DNA of 6,859 bases from Nitrososphaerota archaeon. Its GTDB lineage: Archaea > Thermoproteota > Nitrososphaeria > Nitrososphaerales > Gagatemarchaeaceae. The stretch spans positions 869 through 7,727 of the forward strand of contig PLCG01000052.1 in the NCBI GenBank assembly GCA_003135575.1. Reading direction: 5' to 3'. Shown here in pieces: positions 1-6,228 of this stretch. Numbering within the stretch: the first letter of the stretch is position 1; each line of letters opens with the position of its first letter. The position numbers and the translations under genes are program-made. The notes beneath the pieces were generated by a model. That model made no database searches, was not told the DNA's origin, and saw nothing but the letters and a program-made list of their open reading frames with translations.

Positions 1-225
1 GAGCAACCGGGCAGTCAGCAGCGAATAGTGCTTCACCAACGCGAGGTCACCTTCGCAGAACTCAATTCTCCACCTCCCTGTTCGGGAGGCCTCCTCCCTC
101 TTGATGAGATTGCCATCTCCGTATATCATCCCAAGCAGAACCCCGAGTTCACGATTGTTGTAGTCCGGCCAAAAGACCTCGTGTGCTGATCCTTTGACAC
201 CAAAGCCTCGCCCACGTGGCCTCAT
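1..225 (-). CDS. LAGLIDADG-type protein, N-terminal part (3' end off the window)
   Basis: I translated this frame directly from the minus strand. It is open from an ATG at 225 to the window edge, giving 75 residues. Residues 26-40 read ELGVLLGMIYGDGNL, a good match to a first LAGLIDADG motif (hydrophobic helix ending in G-D-G, with the acidic residue that binds metal in homing endonucleases). The following RWRIEF...DLALVKHY stretch fits the first strands and helix of that fold. The frame stays open upstream to a TAG near 309, so a GTG at 243 is an alternative start; no clear Shine-Dalgarno sequence decides between them. LAGLIDADG proteins are homing endonucleases or DNA-binding proteins derived from them; without the C-terminal half I cannot tell whether it is active, free-standing or part of a larger protein. 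It diverges from the V4R gene. Confidence 0.6.
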   Translation of the reverse strand, partial: MRPRGRGFGVKGSAHEVFWPDYNNRELGVLLGMIYGDGNLIKREEASRTGRWRIEFCEGDLALVKHYSLLTARLL

Positions 226-379
226 GGAGGCAAGAGTCGTCACGTATGCGAAAACATTCTCAGGTGGTATTCTTGGGGAATCTAAGATACCCAGGAAAGG
301 CGATCCCGCCTATATCCACCAACGGGCTGCAGGGACTTGCCGCCCATTCCAATGTTAAAAAGCGTAATCAAAGCGATTC

Positions 380-435
380 TGGTCCACCCAAGGGGATTCG
401 ACCCGGACTCTTGCTAGCCCACTCGTGTTGGGTGA
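380..435 (-). pseudogene. Degenerate tRNA-like remnant
   Basis: On the minus strand, TCACCCA (435-429) can pair over seven positions (one G-U) with TGGGTGG (390-384), followed by A and CCA (383-380), exactly where a tRNA acceptor stem, discriminator base and CCA would be. Between them, GGGTCGAATCCC resembles a TpsiC arm missing one or two bases, and GAGTGGGCTAGC resembles a D-loop. Only 38 bases separate the acceptor strands instead of about 58, so roughly one arm (probably the anticodon arm) is missing, and the T-stem has only three good pairs. I therefore read it as a deleted tRNA or tRNA-derived scar, not a working tRNA. Chance resemblance cannot be excluded. Confidence 0.3.
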
Positions 436-444
436 TGTGGTGCA

Positions 445-494
445 TGAAAAGAAATTAGACAAATCGTTAACAAAATACTATTCAATTCATAAAT
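445..494 (+). promoter_or_regulatory. AT-rich probable promoter of the V4R gene
   Basis: The fifty bases before the ATG at 495 are strongly AT-rich (for example GTTAACAAAATACTATTC around 466-483) in an otherwise GC-rich window. There is no Shine-Dalgarno sequence next to the ATG, which fits a leaderless or near-leaderless archaeal transcript with a TATA-like element at roughly 465-480. No single perfect TATA box stands out, so the exact element is uncertain. Confidence 0.35.
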
Positions 495-1664
495 ATGCTA
501 ACCTCGATTAGTGCGTATGTCTGGGAGGGCGGCTCCTCGGTTAGAGGAGTTGCGTATGCCGCATTGAATAGAGAGACGTTCCCCAGAGTCAAAGATCGAA
601 TATCAACTGTGCTCAATAGACCGGTTCTGACCGAGTCCGACAAGAGGACCTTCTACGGACTGAAGAGTCTGGTCATCAACGACTCGAGGGCCGAGACAAT
701 TCAGCTGGCTAAGAACCAGATCCTCGCGAAAGCCAAGAGAACCTTGCTTCACGACTACGGCAGAAGAGTCCCCATTGGGAGGAGCGTCCTCCTTGCGTAT
801 GCTGAGTTCGGGCGCTGGCTCAAGAAGCCCGTCACCGTCGGGACCGCGCTTTCGGTCATGTCAATCTGGACGCTCGCCGTCACTTTCTCGAGGTTCGGGC
901 TCCCTTGGAGCGAATTGGGCTACACGTCAGGCTTCGGAGCGGTCTTCATGACGGCCGTGATAACGGCTCGCCTGACCGTGAATTCCAGAAGGCTATGGTT
1001 GGAGCATCCAGCGCGTCGAGAGGCTGCGAGGGAATTGAATAGGTGGCTGATCGAGACCACGCTTGCTCGGAGGAGCCCGATCCGCAATGAGATCGAAGAG
1101 TTTCTCTCATCGAGCATGGACTCCCACGGCAAGGAGCTCAACCCGAAGGCCAACGCCTTCCTGCTTAGAAGGAGAGACTGGCAATCCCTTCAGGAGGCTT
1201 TCTACGACACCTTCAGGAAGGGCGCACCGCCTCTGGTATTCGAGCTCGGACGTCGGCTCGGGTCATCTGTCGCTGATGACTTGATGAGGCTCGGCGGCAA
1301 GCCCGGGGCGGCGCTCAGCCAGTTTTCAGAGGTCTCGCGGGCCCTTGGATGGGGGGACATCTCGGTGGACGGAGACTTGTCCCGCAACCCCAGCATGACA
1401 TTCACCGTTCGAGAGAGTCCCTTCTGCGTTGCAAATACGTCCCTGGAGAACAACAGAGATTCCTGTCACATGATTCGCGGCATGATGAGCGGGATTGCCG
1501 AGGAGTTCTACGGTTGGCCCTGCTCGTCGTCAGAGGTCGAATGCGTCCGCGACGGCTTTGACTGTTGCAAGATAATCGTGACTCAATCCATTGACCTGGC
1601 TGCAAAGAAAGAAGGTTGGAACTTGTCCGTTCTCTTCCCGGATCGATTTCCGTGGAGCAGGTAA
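495..1664 (+). CDS. Membrane-anchored V4R-domain (4-vinyl reductase-like) protein
   Basis: This 389-residue protein ends in a domain (about residues 235-365) that resembles the V4R family, a small-molecule-binding fold related to BchJ. The support is the pattern SPFC (C311), then C324-HMIRGMMSGIAEEFYGWPC (C343), then VEC (C350) and DGFDCC (C357, C358), which follows the V4R order of 'Cys, G-x-L-x-G helix, E-x-x-C, G-D-x-x-C'. The cysteines could bind a metal. Residues about 113-133 and 143-161 are hydrophobic and separated by a short loop, so two membrane segments are likely, with a charged, helical N-terminal region (1-110) and the V4R domain on the same side. A membrane-tethered sensor is my inference; the ligand is unknown. 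The ATG at 495 is the first in frame and lies just after an AT-rich promoter zone. The gene converges on the polyphosphate operon, with only 19 bases between the two stop codons and no visible U-tract terminator. V4R assignment is by eye and moderately sure. Confidence 0.7.
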   Translation: MLTSISAYVWEGGSSVRGVAYAALNRETFPRVKDRISTVLNRPVLTESDKRTFYGLKSLVINDSRAETIQLAKNQILAKAKRTLLHDYGRRVPIGRSVLLAYAEFGRWLKKPVTVGTALSVMSIWTLAVTFSRFGLPWSELGYTSGFGAVFMTAVITARLTVNSRRLWLEHPARREAARELNRWLIETTLARRSPIRNEIEEFLSSSMDSHGKELNPKANAFLLRRRDWQSLQEAFYDTFRKGAPPLVFELGRRLGSSVADDLMRLGGKPGAALSQFSEVSRALGWGDISVDGDLSRNPSMTFTVRESPFCVANTSLENNRDSCHMIRGMMSGIAEEFYGWPCSSSEVECVRDGFDCCKIIVTQSIDLAAKKEGWNLSVLFPDRFPWSR

Positions 1665-1683
1665 TCGGACGACTCGACCTGAG

Positions 1684-2496
1684 CTAAGCTTTCTCGTTCG
1701 TTGAGACAGGGATTAAGTGTCCTTGGCCCCGGTTCCTCGTTACAAAGTCCTCTAGTCTCGCGTGCCTCTTGGCTATCTCTTCCCGAATGAGCGAACGAGT
1801 GCTCGTCAGCCTTCCCCTGCTTCGGAGATAGTCGATAACGAGATCGTGGTCGCGGATTGCGCCTAGGTCGTCCTGGATTGACTTGAGCCTAGCCGCCAAA
1901 GGAGGGACCTTTCCGTTCTGGAAGAGCTCAAGGAGATGGCGAAGGCGCCTTGAGTCCTTCCTAAGCGAGTGCATTACCTCGACCTCCTGGGTGGAGAGGA
2001 ACTCCTCGAACTCCTTGTCGACCAGCTTGGACAGGCGCTTCCCGACCTTCTCGGCGCGCTCGCCATGGTCGAATTCCTCAAGGTCTCGGCGGCGCACCGA
2101 TGGTTTCTTCATCTTCTCCATCCCTTTGGCCTTGAGAAGCGCAGGGCGGAGATTGGAAGACCTGAGCCTACCGAGGTCGTTGATGAAGGACTGCTTGTCT
2201 TTCCCTTCTGAGATCTGCATCGTCCAGGCGGCTATGACGTCGGTGTCGCGCACTCTGCCTGTTGCTTTGGAGACCTTCCGCGAGACGGAGACGTAGCGCC
2301 TTACACGTGGTTCCCGCCGCAGGTTCTTAGGTAGGACGGAGTAAGCGGTTCTAAGTCGCTTGGTCGCCTTCCTGAGCGCCGCAGTGCTCGGCGAGTCGCC
2401 TGACTTGAGGAAATCTTGGAGGCGGGTGTCAACCTTCGCCACGCTCTGGTTGAAGGCGTCCGCCAACCGCTGAGGGGCGATGAGCGTGGTCTTCAT
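1684..2496 (-). CDS. CHAD-domain protein, probable polyphosphate-binding
   Basis: CHAD (conserved histidine alpha-helical domain) proteins are all-helical, very basic, and known to bind inorganic polyphosphate. The 270 residues contain the two expected internal halves. The first has ALRKATKRLR (40-49) and RVRDTDV (81-87); the second has MHSLRKDSRRLRH (175-187) and LGAIRDHDLV (211-220). The second half keeps the signature histidine (H176) before LRK, while the first half has alanine there, so that half is partly degenerate. Arg and Lys line the helices, giving the basic surface expected for a polyanion ligand. No signal peptide or membrane segment is seen, so it is probably cytoplasmic. It is the last gene of the operon: its ATG overlaps the stop of the preceding kinase (ATGA, 2493-2496), with no strong SD, so its translation is probably coupled to that gene. 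It likely tethers or shields polyphosphate for the neighbouring enzymes (inference). Confidence 0.9.
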   Translation of the reverse strand: MKTTLIAPQRLADAFNQSVAKVDTRLQDFLKSGDSPSTAALRKATKRLRTAYSVLPKNLRREPRVRRYVSVSRKVSKATGRVRDTDVIAAWTMQISEGKDKQSFINDLGRLRSSNLRPALLKAKGMEKMKKPSVRRRDLEEFDHGERAEKVGKRLSKLVDKEFEEFLSTQEVEVMHSLRKDSRRLRHLLELFQNGKVPPLAARLKSIQDDLGAIRDHDLVIDYLRSRGRLTSTRSLIREEIAKRHARLEDFVTRNRGQGHLIPVSTNEKA

Positions 2497-3284
2497 TTCG
2501 AGCCGTTCAGGAACCTGTCGATTCGCGCCTGGAGTTCCACGTTCACCTGCTCGATGGGCCGGTTTCCGTCGATGAACTGGAGGCCGAACAGCTTCTTCAT
2601 CTTCTCGAACTCCTTCGCCATCCTCGCCTGATAAATGACGAAGGACTTGTACATGTCGTCGGAAATCCCGATGTCCATCCCCGACTCGTAATAGTCGAGT
2701 ATCGAGTTCTTCTGGAAGACGCGGTGGACGAGCTCTTCCGGCTTCACGTCAAGATAGAAGATGAGGTCCGGGACTGGCGTGAAGCCGAAGAGGCTGCGCG
2801 ACCATCTTCTCTCGATCCCCCTGACGTTGTTCCTGGCGATGAGCGTGTAGATGTATCTGTCAGCTAGAACTACGTAACCGGCCTCGAGCGCTGGGATTAT
2901 CTTGTTCTCGAGTTGGTCTGCGAAGTCCGCCGCGTAGAATAGCGACAGGGTGCGCTTGCCGACGCCCAGGTTGCCCTTCGCCTCAATAATCCCCTCGCTG
3001 ATGAGCTCGGAGCGCTTCAGCCCCGTCCCGAGGACCGCGTGTCCGTCAGCCTCAAGCTTCGCCTGGATGGATTGCGTGTGGGTGCTCCTGCCCGACGCGT
3101 CAGGTCCTTCGATGACGATGAGGTGGCCCTTCACCTCCAGGTCCTTTAGGTATGGCATGCCATGCCCGTAGAATCTGAGCTTCCGATCGCCATCCGAGTG
3201 AGACTTGGGTGCGGATGAGGGCGAGTAGCGCCGCCCAACCGCCTCCTGGTCGTCGTCCTCAAGCTCTAGGCCGTGGTTTGCCAT
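2493..3284 (-). CDS. Thymidylate kinase-like P-loop protein with Walker A Lys-to-Arg change
   Basis: A 263-residue member of the thymidylate kinase fold. The Walker A loop is EGPDASGRST (59-68), with arginine at position 66 (codon AGG, 3087-3089) where lysine is nearly universal. A DRY motif follows (142-144, in VVLADRYIYTLIAR), then YYESGMD (198-204), which is also present in its upstream paralog. A roughly 50-residue N-terminal extension precedes the fold; its first part is acidic (ELEDDDQE, 7-14) and it ends in FYGHGMPYL. Canonical thymidylate kinases are about 200-215 residues and start near the P-loop. The start at 3284 overlaps the previous gene by 26 bp and has only a weak GAGG upstream; the ATG for Met43 (3158) is an alternative but has no SD. 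dTMP kinase is the automatic annotation, but position between PPX and CHAD genes and the tandem duplication point to a role in polyphosphate or nucleotide-polyphosphate chemistry. It may be a regulatory partner of the next kinase upstream. Confidence 0.85.
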   Translation of the reverse strand: MANHGLELEDDDQEAVGRRYSPSSAPKSHSDGDRKLRFYGHGMPYLKDLEVKGHLIVIEGPDASGRSTHTQSIQAKLEADGHAVLGTGLKRSELISEGIIEAKGNLGVGKRTLSLFYAADFADQLENKIIPALEAGYVVLADRYIYTLIARNNVRGIERRWSRSLFGFTPVPDLIFYLDVKPEELVHRVFQKNSILDYYESGMDIGISDDMYKSFVIYQARMAKEFEKMKKLFGLQFIDGNRPIEQVNVELQARIDRFLNGSK

Positions 3285-4077
3285 ATTCTTGCAACGCCTC
3301 TGTCTTCATCGCTCCGATGCCCTTCTCGCCGAGGAGCTTCATGACCCTTTCGCGAACTTCGACCTGCTGCTCCTCGATGCCCCTGTTCGCGTCGATCGCC
3401 ACGAGACCCTCGCTCTCCACCAAGGACTCGTATTGCTCCACTATCCTTCCCTGGAAGATCCTATAGCTCTCATAGGGGTCGTTGGAGAGGTTCATGTCCA
3501 TGCCCGCCTCGTAGTACTTGAGCTTCGGCCTTCCCATTAGAATCCTCGAGACCGCTATGTCCACTGGGACCCTGAAGTAGAACGTCAGGTCGGGCTTCAG
3601 CGCATAGCTGTAGATCTTTTTTACCCATCCGGGGTGACATCCGCGGACGATGTCCCTTGCGTAAGCCGTGAAGATGTATCTGTCGGCCAGGACGAAGTAT
3701 CCCGCTTCTAGCAAGGGGAGTATGTTGCGCTCGTACCTGTCGGCGAAGTCAGTGGCGTGAAGCAGGCTAAAGGTCGTGGGGGTGAGCAGACCCTTCTTCT
3801 TTCCCCGCGAAGTTATCTGTTTGACCGTCTCGGACGAGTTCCAATCTGTCTTGAAGACCTTGAGGTTCTGATGCCGCAGCCATTGCTCGAGGAGGTGGAG
3901 CTGGGTTGACTTTCCTGAGCCGTCGACCCCTTCAACCGCGATGAGACGTCCCGCACTGGGGTCGCTGACTGCAGAGGCTCGCCTCGGGCTAAGCTTCGCC
4001 CGACTCCGCATCCCCTTGCGAGCCGCGCGACCGCTTCTTGCTTCGCCGTCTCCAGCGTGCGTTGTCTTGTCCAACAC
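3259..4077 (-). CDS. Thymidylate kinase-like P-loop kinase with intact Walker A; candidate polyphosphate-linked kinase
   Basis: A 272-residue paralog of the following gene. Walker A is EGVDGSGKST (49-58) with lysine 56 present. The stretch LLEAGYFVLADRYIFTAYAR (122-141) aligns almost residue for residue with the paralog, as does YYEAGMD (188-194). The canonical thymidylate kinase pattern after DR(Y/H), with AYQ, is not seen, and the lid region carries the YYExGMD signature instead. A 43-residue N-terminal tail is strongly basic (about ten Arg/Lys between residues 14 and 33), a feature that could bind a polyanion. The start is GTG at 4077, supported by a strong SD, AAGGTGAT (4083-4090), five bases upstream. 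Family knowledge: PPK2 polyphosphate kinases and thymidylate kinases are related P-loop kinases. I infer an ATP or polyphosphate phosphotransferase; a plain dTMP kinase remains possible. Confidence 0.85.
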   Translation of the reverse strand: MLDKTTHAGDGEARSGRAARKGMRSRAKLSPRRASAVSDPSAGRLIAVEGVDGSGKSTQLHLLEQWLRHQNLKVFKTDWNSSETVKQITSRGKKKGLLTPTTFSLLHATDFADRYERNILPLLEAGYFVLADRYIFTAYARDIVRGCHPGWVKKIYSYALKPDLTFYFRVPVDIAVSRILMGRPKLKYYEAGMDMNLSNDPYESYRIFQGRIVEQYESLVESEGLVAIDANRGIEEQQVEVRERVMKLLGEKGIGAMKTEALQEYGKPRPRA

Positions 4078-4082
4078 AAGGA

Positions 4083-4090
4083 ATCACCTT
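4083..4090 (-). promoter_or_regulatory. Shine-Dalgarno site containing the ppx stop codon
   Basis: AAGGTGAT on the minus strand matches the complement of the 3' end of archaeal 16S rRNA and lies five bases before the GTG start of the kinase at 4077. The TGA inside it (4084-4086) is the stop codon of the ppx-like gene, so ribosomes terminating on ppx sit on the ribosome binding site of the next gene. This decides the GTG start over Met23 further in. Confidence 0.75.
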
Positions 4091-5682
4091 TGCAGCTCCA
4101 ACGGTGCCAGCTTCCTCTCTTTCATCACAGAGTAGTCTATGTCCATCTTAAACTCATCCCTGACGTTCGAGATTGCTCTGGCCAACAGCTCCTCTGCGTA
4201 TACCCCCCCGACCTCGATCTGCAACTTCAAGGGCCTCGCTCTTCCAGATTCCGCCGATCCAGATATGGACAGAGCTGCCCTCATCAGCTCAAGCAGCTCA
4301 AGCAACCTGAAGGCTGCGGAGATTCTTCTGATGGTCTCTTTGTCTTTACGCCTGAGGGGAGGGCTGAACTCCTCGGTCAGGATGTTGGCGTAGCTTCCGC
4401 TCGCCCCGAAGATTATCGATATCGCGACCCTCAGTTGGTCGACATGGCTGAGAGGCGAGTCTACGCCCATGAGCTCGTGGAACCGCGCTTTGAGGTCCGC
4501 AGCGCGGGGCGCGTTGTTCACAATCTGGAGCGCTTCCAGCAGGAGCGAGTACTCGTACTCGTTGATTATCCTCGCGGAGAAGATCTCGCTGACGTGGCGC
4601 TCCCATGACGTCCTCCACGCACGTCCCGTCGAGCTGAGGTGGCGGTCGATAGTCCCGGGCTCGAAGCTCTTGGCGTTGTACCAGCGGCGGTCGTGGAGGT
4701 AGAGCGCGAGGGTGCCTTCGCGAAGTCCGTGCGTGCTAGCCACGAGCCGGGGGATTCCTAGGGACTTCATCAGCAGCCTGATCACGCAAGAGCCCGCCGG
4801 CATGGTCTCTGCCCTCGCTTGGCCCATCGAAGGAAGGGACTTCATCTGGCGCCTCTTCATCCTGTAGAATTGTCCGGTGGTCCAAGCCACCTCGTCGTAG
4901 TCCATCATGTAGTTGTGGAGCTTCTCGAAAGGATACTTGGATCTGTCTGCGTTATAGCCCGCCAAGGCCCTCACCGTCCCGCCGACGCCCACGAGCCTGG
5001 TCTTCTTGGCGAGGTGAAGCTCTTTCCGGGTTGGGAGAAGTTCGAGCACATGGTCTTTCATCCTCTCATAGTCCTTCTTTTCGAAGAGGCCGCCCTTCTT
5101 GGGGCTCCCGTAGAGGTAGGTGAGCCTGCGCGCTCCTAGAGGGAGGCAAAGTACCTTCTTGACTTTGAAGTCCTCGGCGTAGACGATGGCCAGCGTCCCG
5201 CCTCCGAGGTCGAAGTAGACCCCAGTCGGTATCCGGAGCGAGAGCACCGCGCCAAAGTACGAAAGGAGAGCCTCCTCCTGCTCAGAGAGCACCCTGAACT
5301 TGAACTTGGAGATCTCCTCTGCTAGGTGGAGGAACTCGCTCCGATTCGCGGCCTCCCTTACAGCGCTGGTCGCCACGGGGAGGACGTATCTCGGGGACTC
5401 GAAATCGATTATCTCTCTAAACATCTTGAGGACCCTGAGCGTCCTCTCTATCGGCGAGACCGTGAGGAAGCCGGTGTCGTCCAGCTCCTCACCTAGCTTC
5501 ACCTTCGCGTCCTCCTGCGAGACGAGCCTATAGTTTGTCCTGCCGCTCACGTGGTAGGATGCGAGCTTCGCTGAGTTGAACCCTAGGTCCAACACGGAGG
5601 CGGCGAAACCGGTCGAGGAGCCGGAGCCCTCGACACCGTACCCTACGACATCCGCTTCAGGAGCCTTGGAGTCAACAGCCAT
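4084..5682 (-). CDS. ppx: Exopolyphosphatase / PPX-GppA family phosphatase
   Basis: Members of this family remove terminal phosphate from inorganic polyphosphate (PPX) or from pppGpp (GppA), using an actin-like two-lobe ATPase fold. The motifs appear in order: VLDLGFNSAKL (30-40, phosphate loop 1), ATSAVREA (104-111), VLSEQEEALLSYFG (131-144, containing the expected catalytic Glu, probably E136), YFDLGGGTLAI (156-166, phosphate loop 2), LPLGARRLT (180-188), VGVGGTVRALAG (231-242), MPAGSCVIRLL (294-304) and STHGLREGTLA (316-326). After residue 330 comes a helical C-terminal region of about 200 residues that I cannot assign beyond being family-like; no clear HD motif is visible. A 29-residue Gly/Ser-rich N-terminal extension overlaps the sixA-like gene by 40 bp. 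A GTG at residue 30 would give a family-typical start but has no SD, whereas the ATG at 5682 has GGAGG (5693-5697) ten bases upstream. In a polyphosphate operon, PPX activity is more likely than GppA, as archaea generally lack stringent-response enzymes. Confidence 0.92.
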   Translation of the reverse strand: MAVDSKAPEADVVGYGVEGSGSSTGFAASVLDLGFNSAKLASYHVSGRTNYRLVSQEDAKVKLGEELDDTGFLTVSPIERTLRVLKMFREIIDFESPRYVLPVATSAVREAANRSEFLHLAEEISKFKFRVLSEQEEALLSYFGAVLSLRIPTGVYFDLGGGTLAIVYAEDFKVKKVLCLPLGARRLTYLYGSPKKGGLFEKKDYERMKDHVLELLPTRKELHLAKKTRLVGVGGTVRALAGYNADRSKYPFEKLHNYMMDYDEVAWTTGQFYRMKRRQMKSLPSMGQARAETMPAGSCVIRLLMKSLGIPRLVASTHGLREGTLALYLHDRRWYNAKSFEPGTIDRHLSSTGRAWRTSWERHVSEIFSARIINEYEYSLLLEALQIVNNAPRAADLKARFHELMGVDSPLSHVDQLRVAISIIFGASGSYANILTEEFSPPLRRKDKETIRRISAAFRLLELLELMRAALSISGSAESGRARPLKLQIEVGGVYAEELLARAISNVRDEFKMDIDYSVMKERKLAPLELQR

Positions 5683-6140
5683 CTAAGTTCTCCCTCCACC
5701 TTTGGGCTGAAGGCCTTGATTGAGAGTCGGGTAAGGCCGGACTTTCTAAGAACGATCCGGGGGGTTCCCTGATGCCCCATCACCTCGTTGATCATTTGGG
5801 TGAGGTAGGGTTCGTGGCCCACGCATAGCACCACGGACTCTGGCTTTAGCTTCGAGAGCCTCGCGTAAAGCTCCTGCTTGCTCCCCTCGGGCTTCAGCTC
5901 GTCCCATATCTCGACCTTGCCCCGCTCCTTGAGCGCTTTTGCCACTTCGTTTGCCGTCTCGCGGGCCCGCTTCAGCGGGCTGGAGATGATGTGGTCAGGG
6001 CGTATCTTCAATCGCGATAACGCCCGAGCTACGTCTTCGAGCTCTTCCTTTCCTTCGGCCGTCAGAGACCGCTCGGCGTCCTTTGCGCGAGCAGGAAGGC
6101 TCTTCCCGGCTTCGGCATGTCTCAGGATGAATAGGTCCAT
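5643..6140 (-). CDS. sixA: SixA-like histidine phosphatase (phosphoglycerate mutase superfamily)
   Basis: This 165-residue protein begins with LFILRHAEAG (3-12), the RHG/RHA motif whose His8 takes the phosphoryl group. The other active-site pieces are visible: SSPLKRARETA (53-63, Arg58), the acidic ELKPEG (81-86), and VGHEP (107-111, His109). Size and motif layout match SixA, the short histidine phosphatases first described as removing phosphate from phosphohistidine on ArcB in E. coli; the archaeal substrate is unknown. It is the first gene of the operon, starting at ATG 6140 with GGTGAT five bases upstream. Its last 40 bases overlap the ppx-like gene. SixA-like genes are known to occur beside CHAD and PPX genes, so it may act on a phosphohistidine or on a phosphorylated product of the pathway; that is inference. 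Confidence 0.9.
   Translation of the reverse strand: MDLFILRHAEAGKSLPARAKDAERSLTAEGKEELEDVARALSRLKIRPDHIISSPLKRARETANEVAKALKERGKVEIWDELKPEGSKQELYARLSKLKPESVVLCVGHEPYLTQMINEVMGHQGTPRIVLRKSGLTRLSIKAFSPKVEGELRWLLTPRLLKRMS
5693..5697 (-). promoter_or_regulatory. Shine-Dalgarno GGAGG of the ppx-like gene
   Basis: GGAGG on the minus strand lies ten bases before the ATG at 5682, inside the 3' end of the sixA-like gene. It supports the longer start of the ppx-like gene over the in-frame GTG at 5595. Confidence 0.55.
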
Positions 6141-6145
6141 CTCTT

Positions 6146-6151
6146 ATCACC
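6146..6151 (-). promoter_or_regulatory. Shine-Dalgarno GGTGAT of the sixA-like gene
   Basis: GGTGAT sits five bases before ATG 6140 on the minus strand. Sequence and spacing are the same as in front of the kinase gene at 4077, which supports both starts. Confidence 0.7.
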
Positions 6152-6170
6152 AGATCGCGTTTGCGTCTAG

Positions 6171-6197
6171 CCCCAAACTCGGGCGTCTCCGTTGGGG
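6171..6197 (-). promoter_or_regulatory. Hairpin in the predicted leader of the polyphosphate operon
   Basis: CCCCAA (6171-6176) pairs with TTGGGG (6192-6197), and inside it CGG (6180-6182) pairs with CCG (6189-6191) after a three-base bulge, leaving a six-base loop. It lies between the likely transcription start (near 6205) and the SD at 6146-6151, so it would be in the 5' leader. There is no U-tract. It may tune translation or mRNA stability, or be chance. Confidence 0.3.
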
Positions 6198-6228
6198 GGC
6201 ATTCTCTCGCACGTCGCTCCTAGTTCCG

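Noticed and set aside
216..458. 80-codon plus-strand ORF
   Set aside because: It overlaps the LAGLIDADG start region and the tRNA-like remnant. Its GIRPGLLLAH text is the kind of spurious peptide produced antisense to a tRNA T-arm, and no SD or promoter is seen.
1665..1683. Possible terminator between the convergent V4R and CHAD genes
   Set aside because: There is no hairpin and no T-run on either strand in these 19 bases.
4285..4302. Direct repeat CAGCTCAAG twice in tandem
   Set aside because: It encodes the LLELLEL helix of the ppx-like protein and is explained by its leucine/glutamate pattern.
4057..4608. 183-codon plus-strand ORF
   Set aside because: It is antisense to the ppx-like gene, which has all its family motifs. 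The translation has no recognisable fold and the length is explained by GC-rich codon bias.
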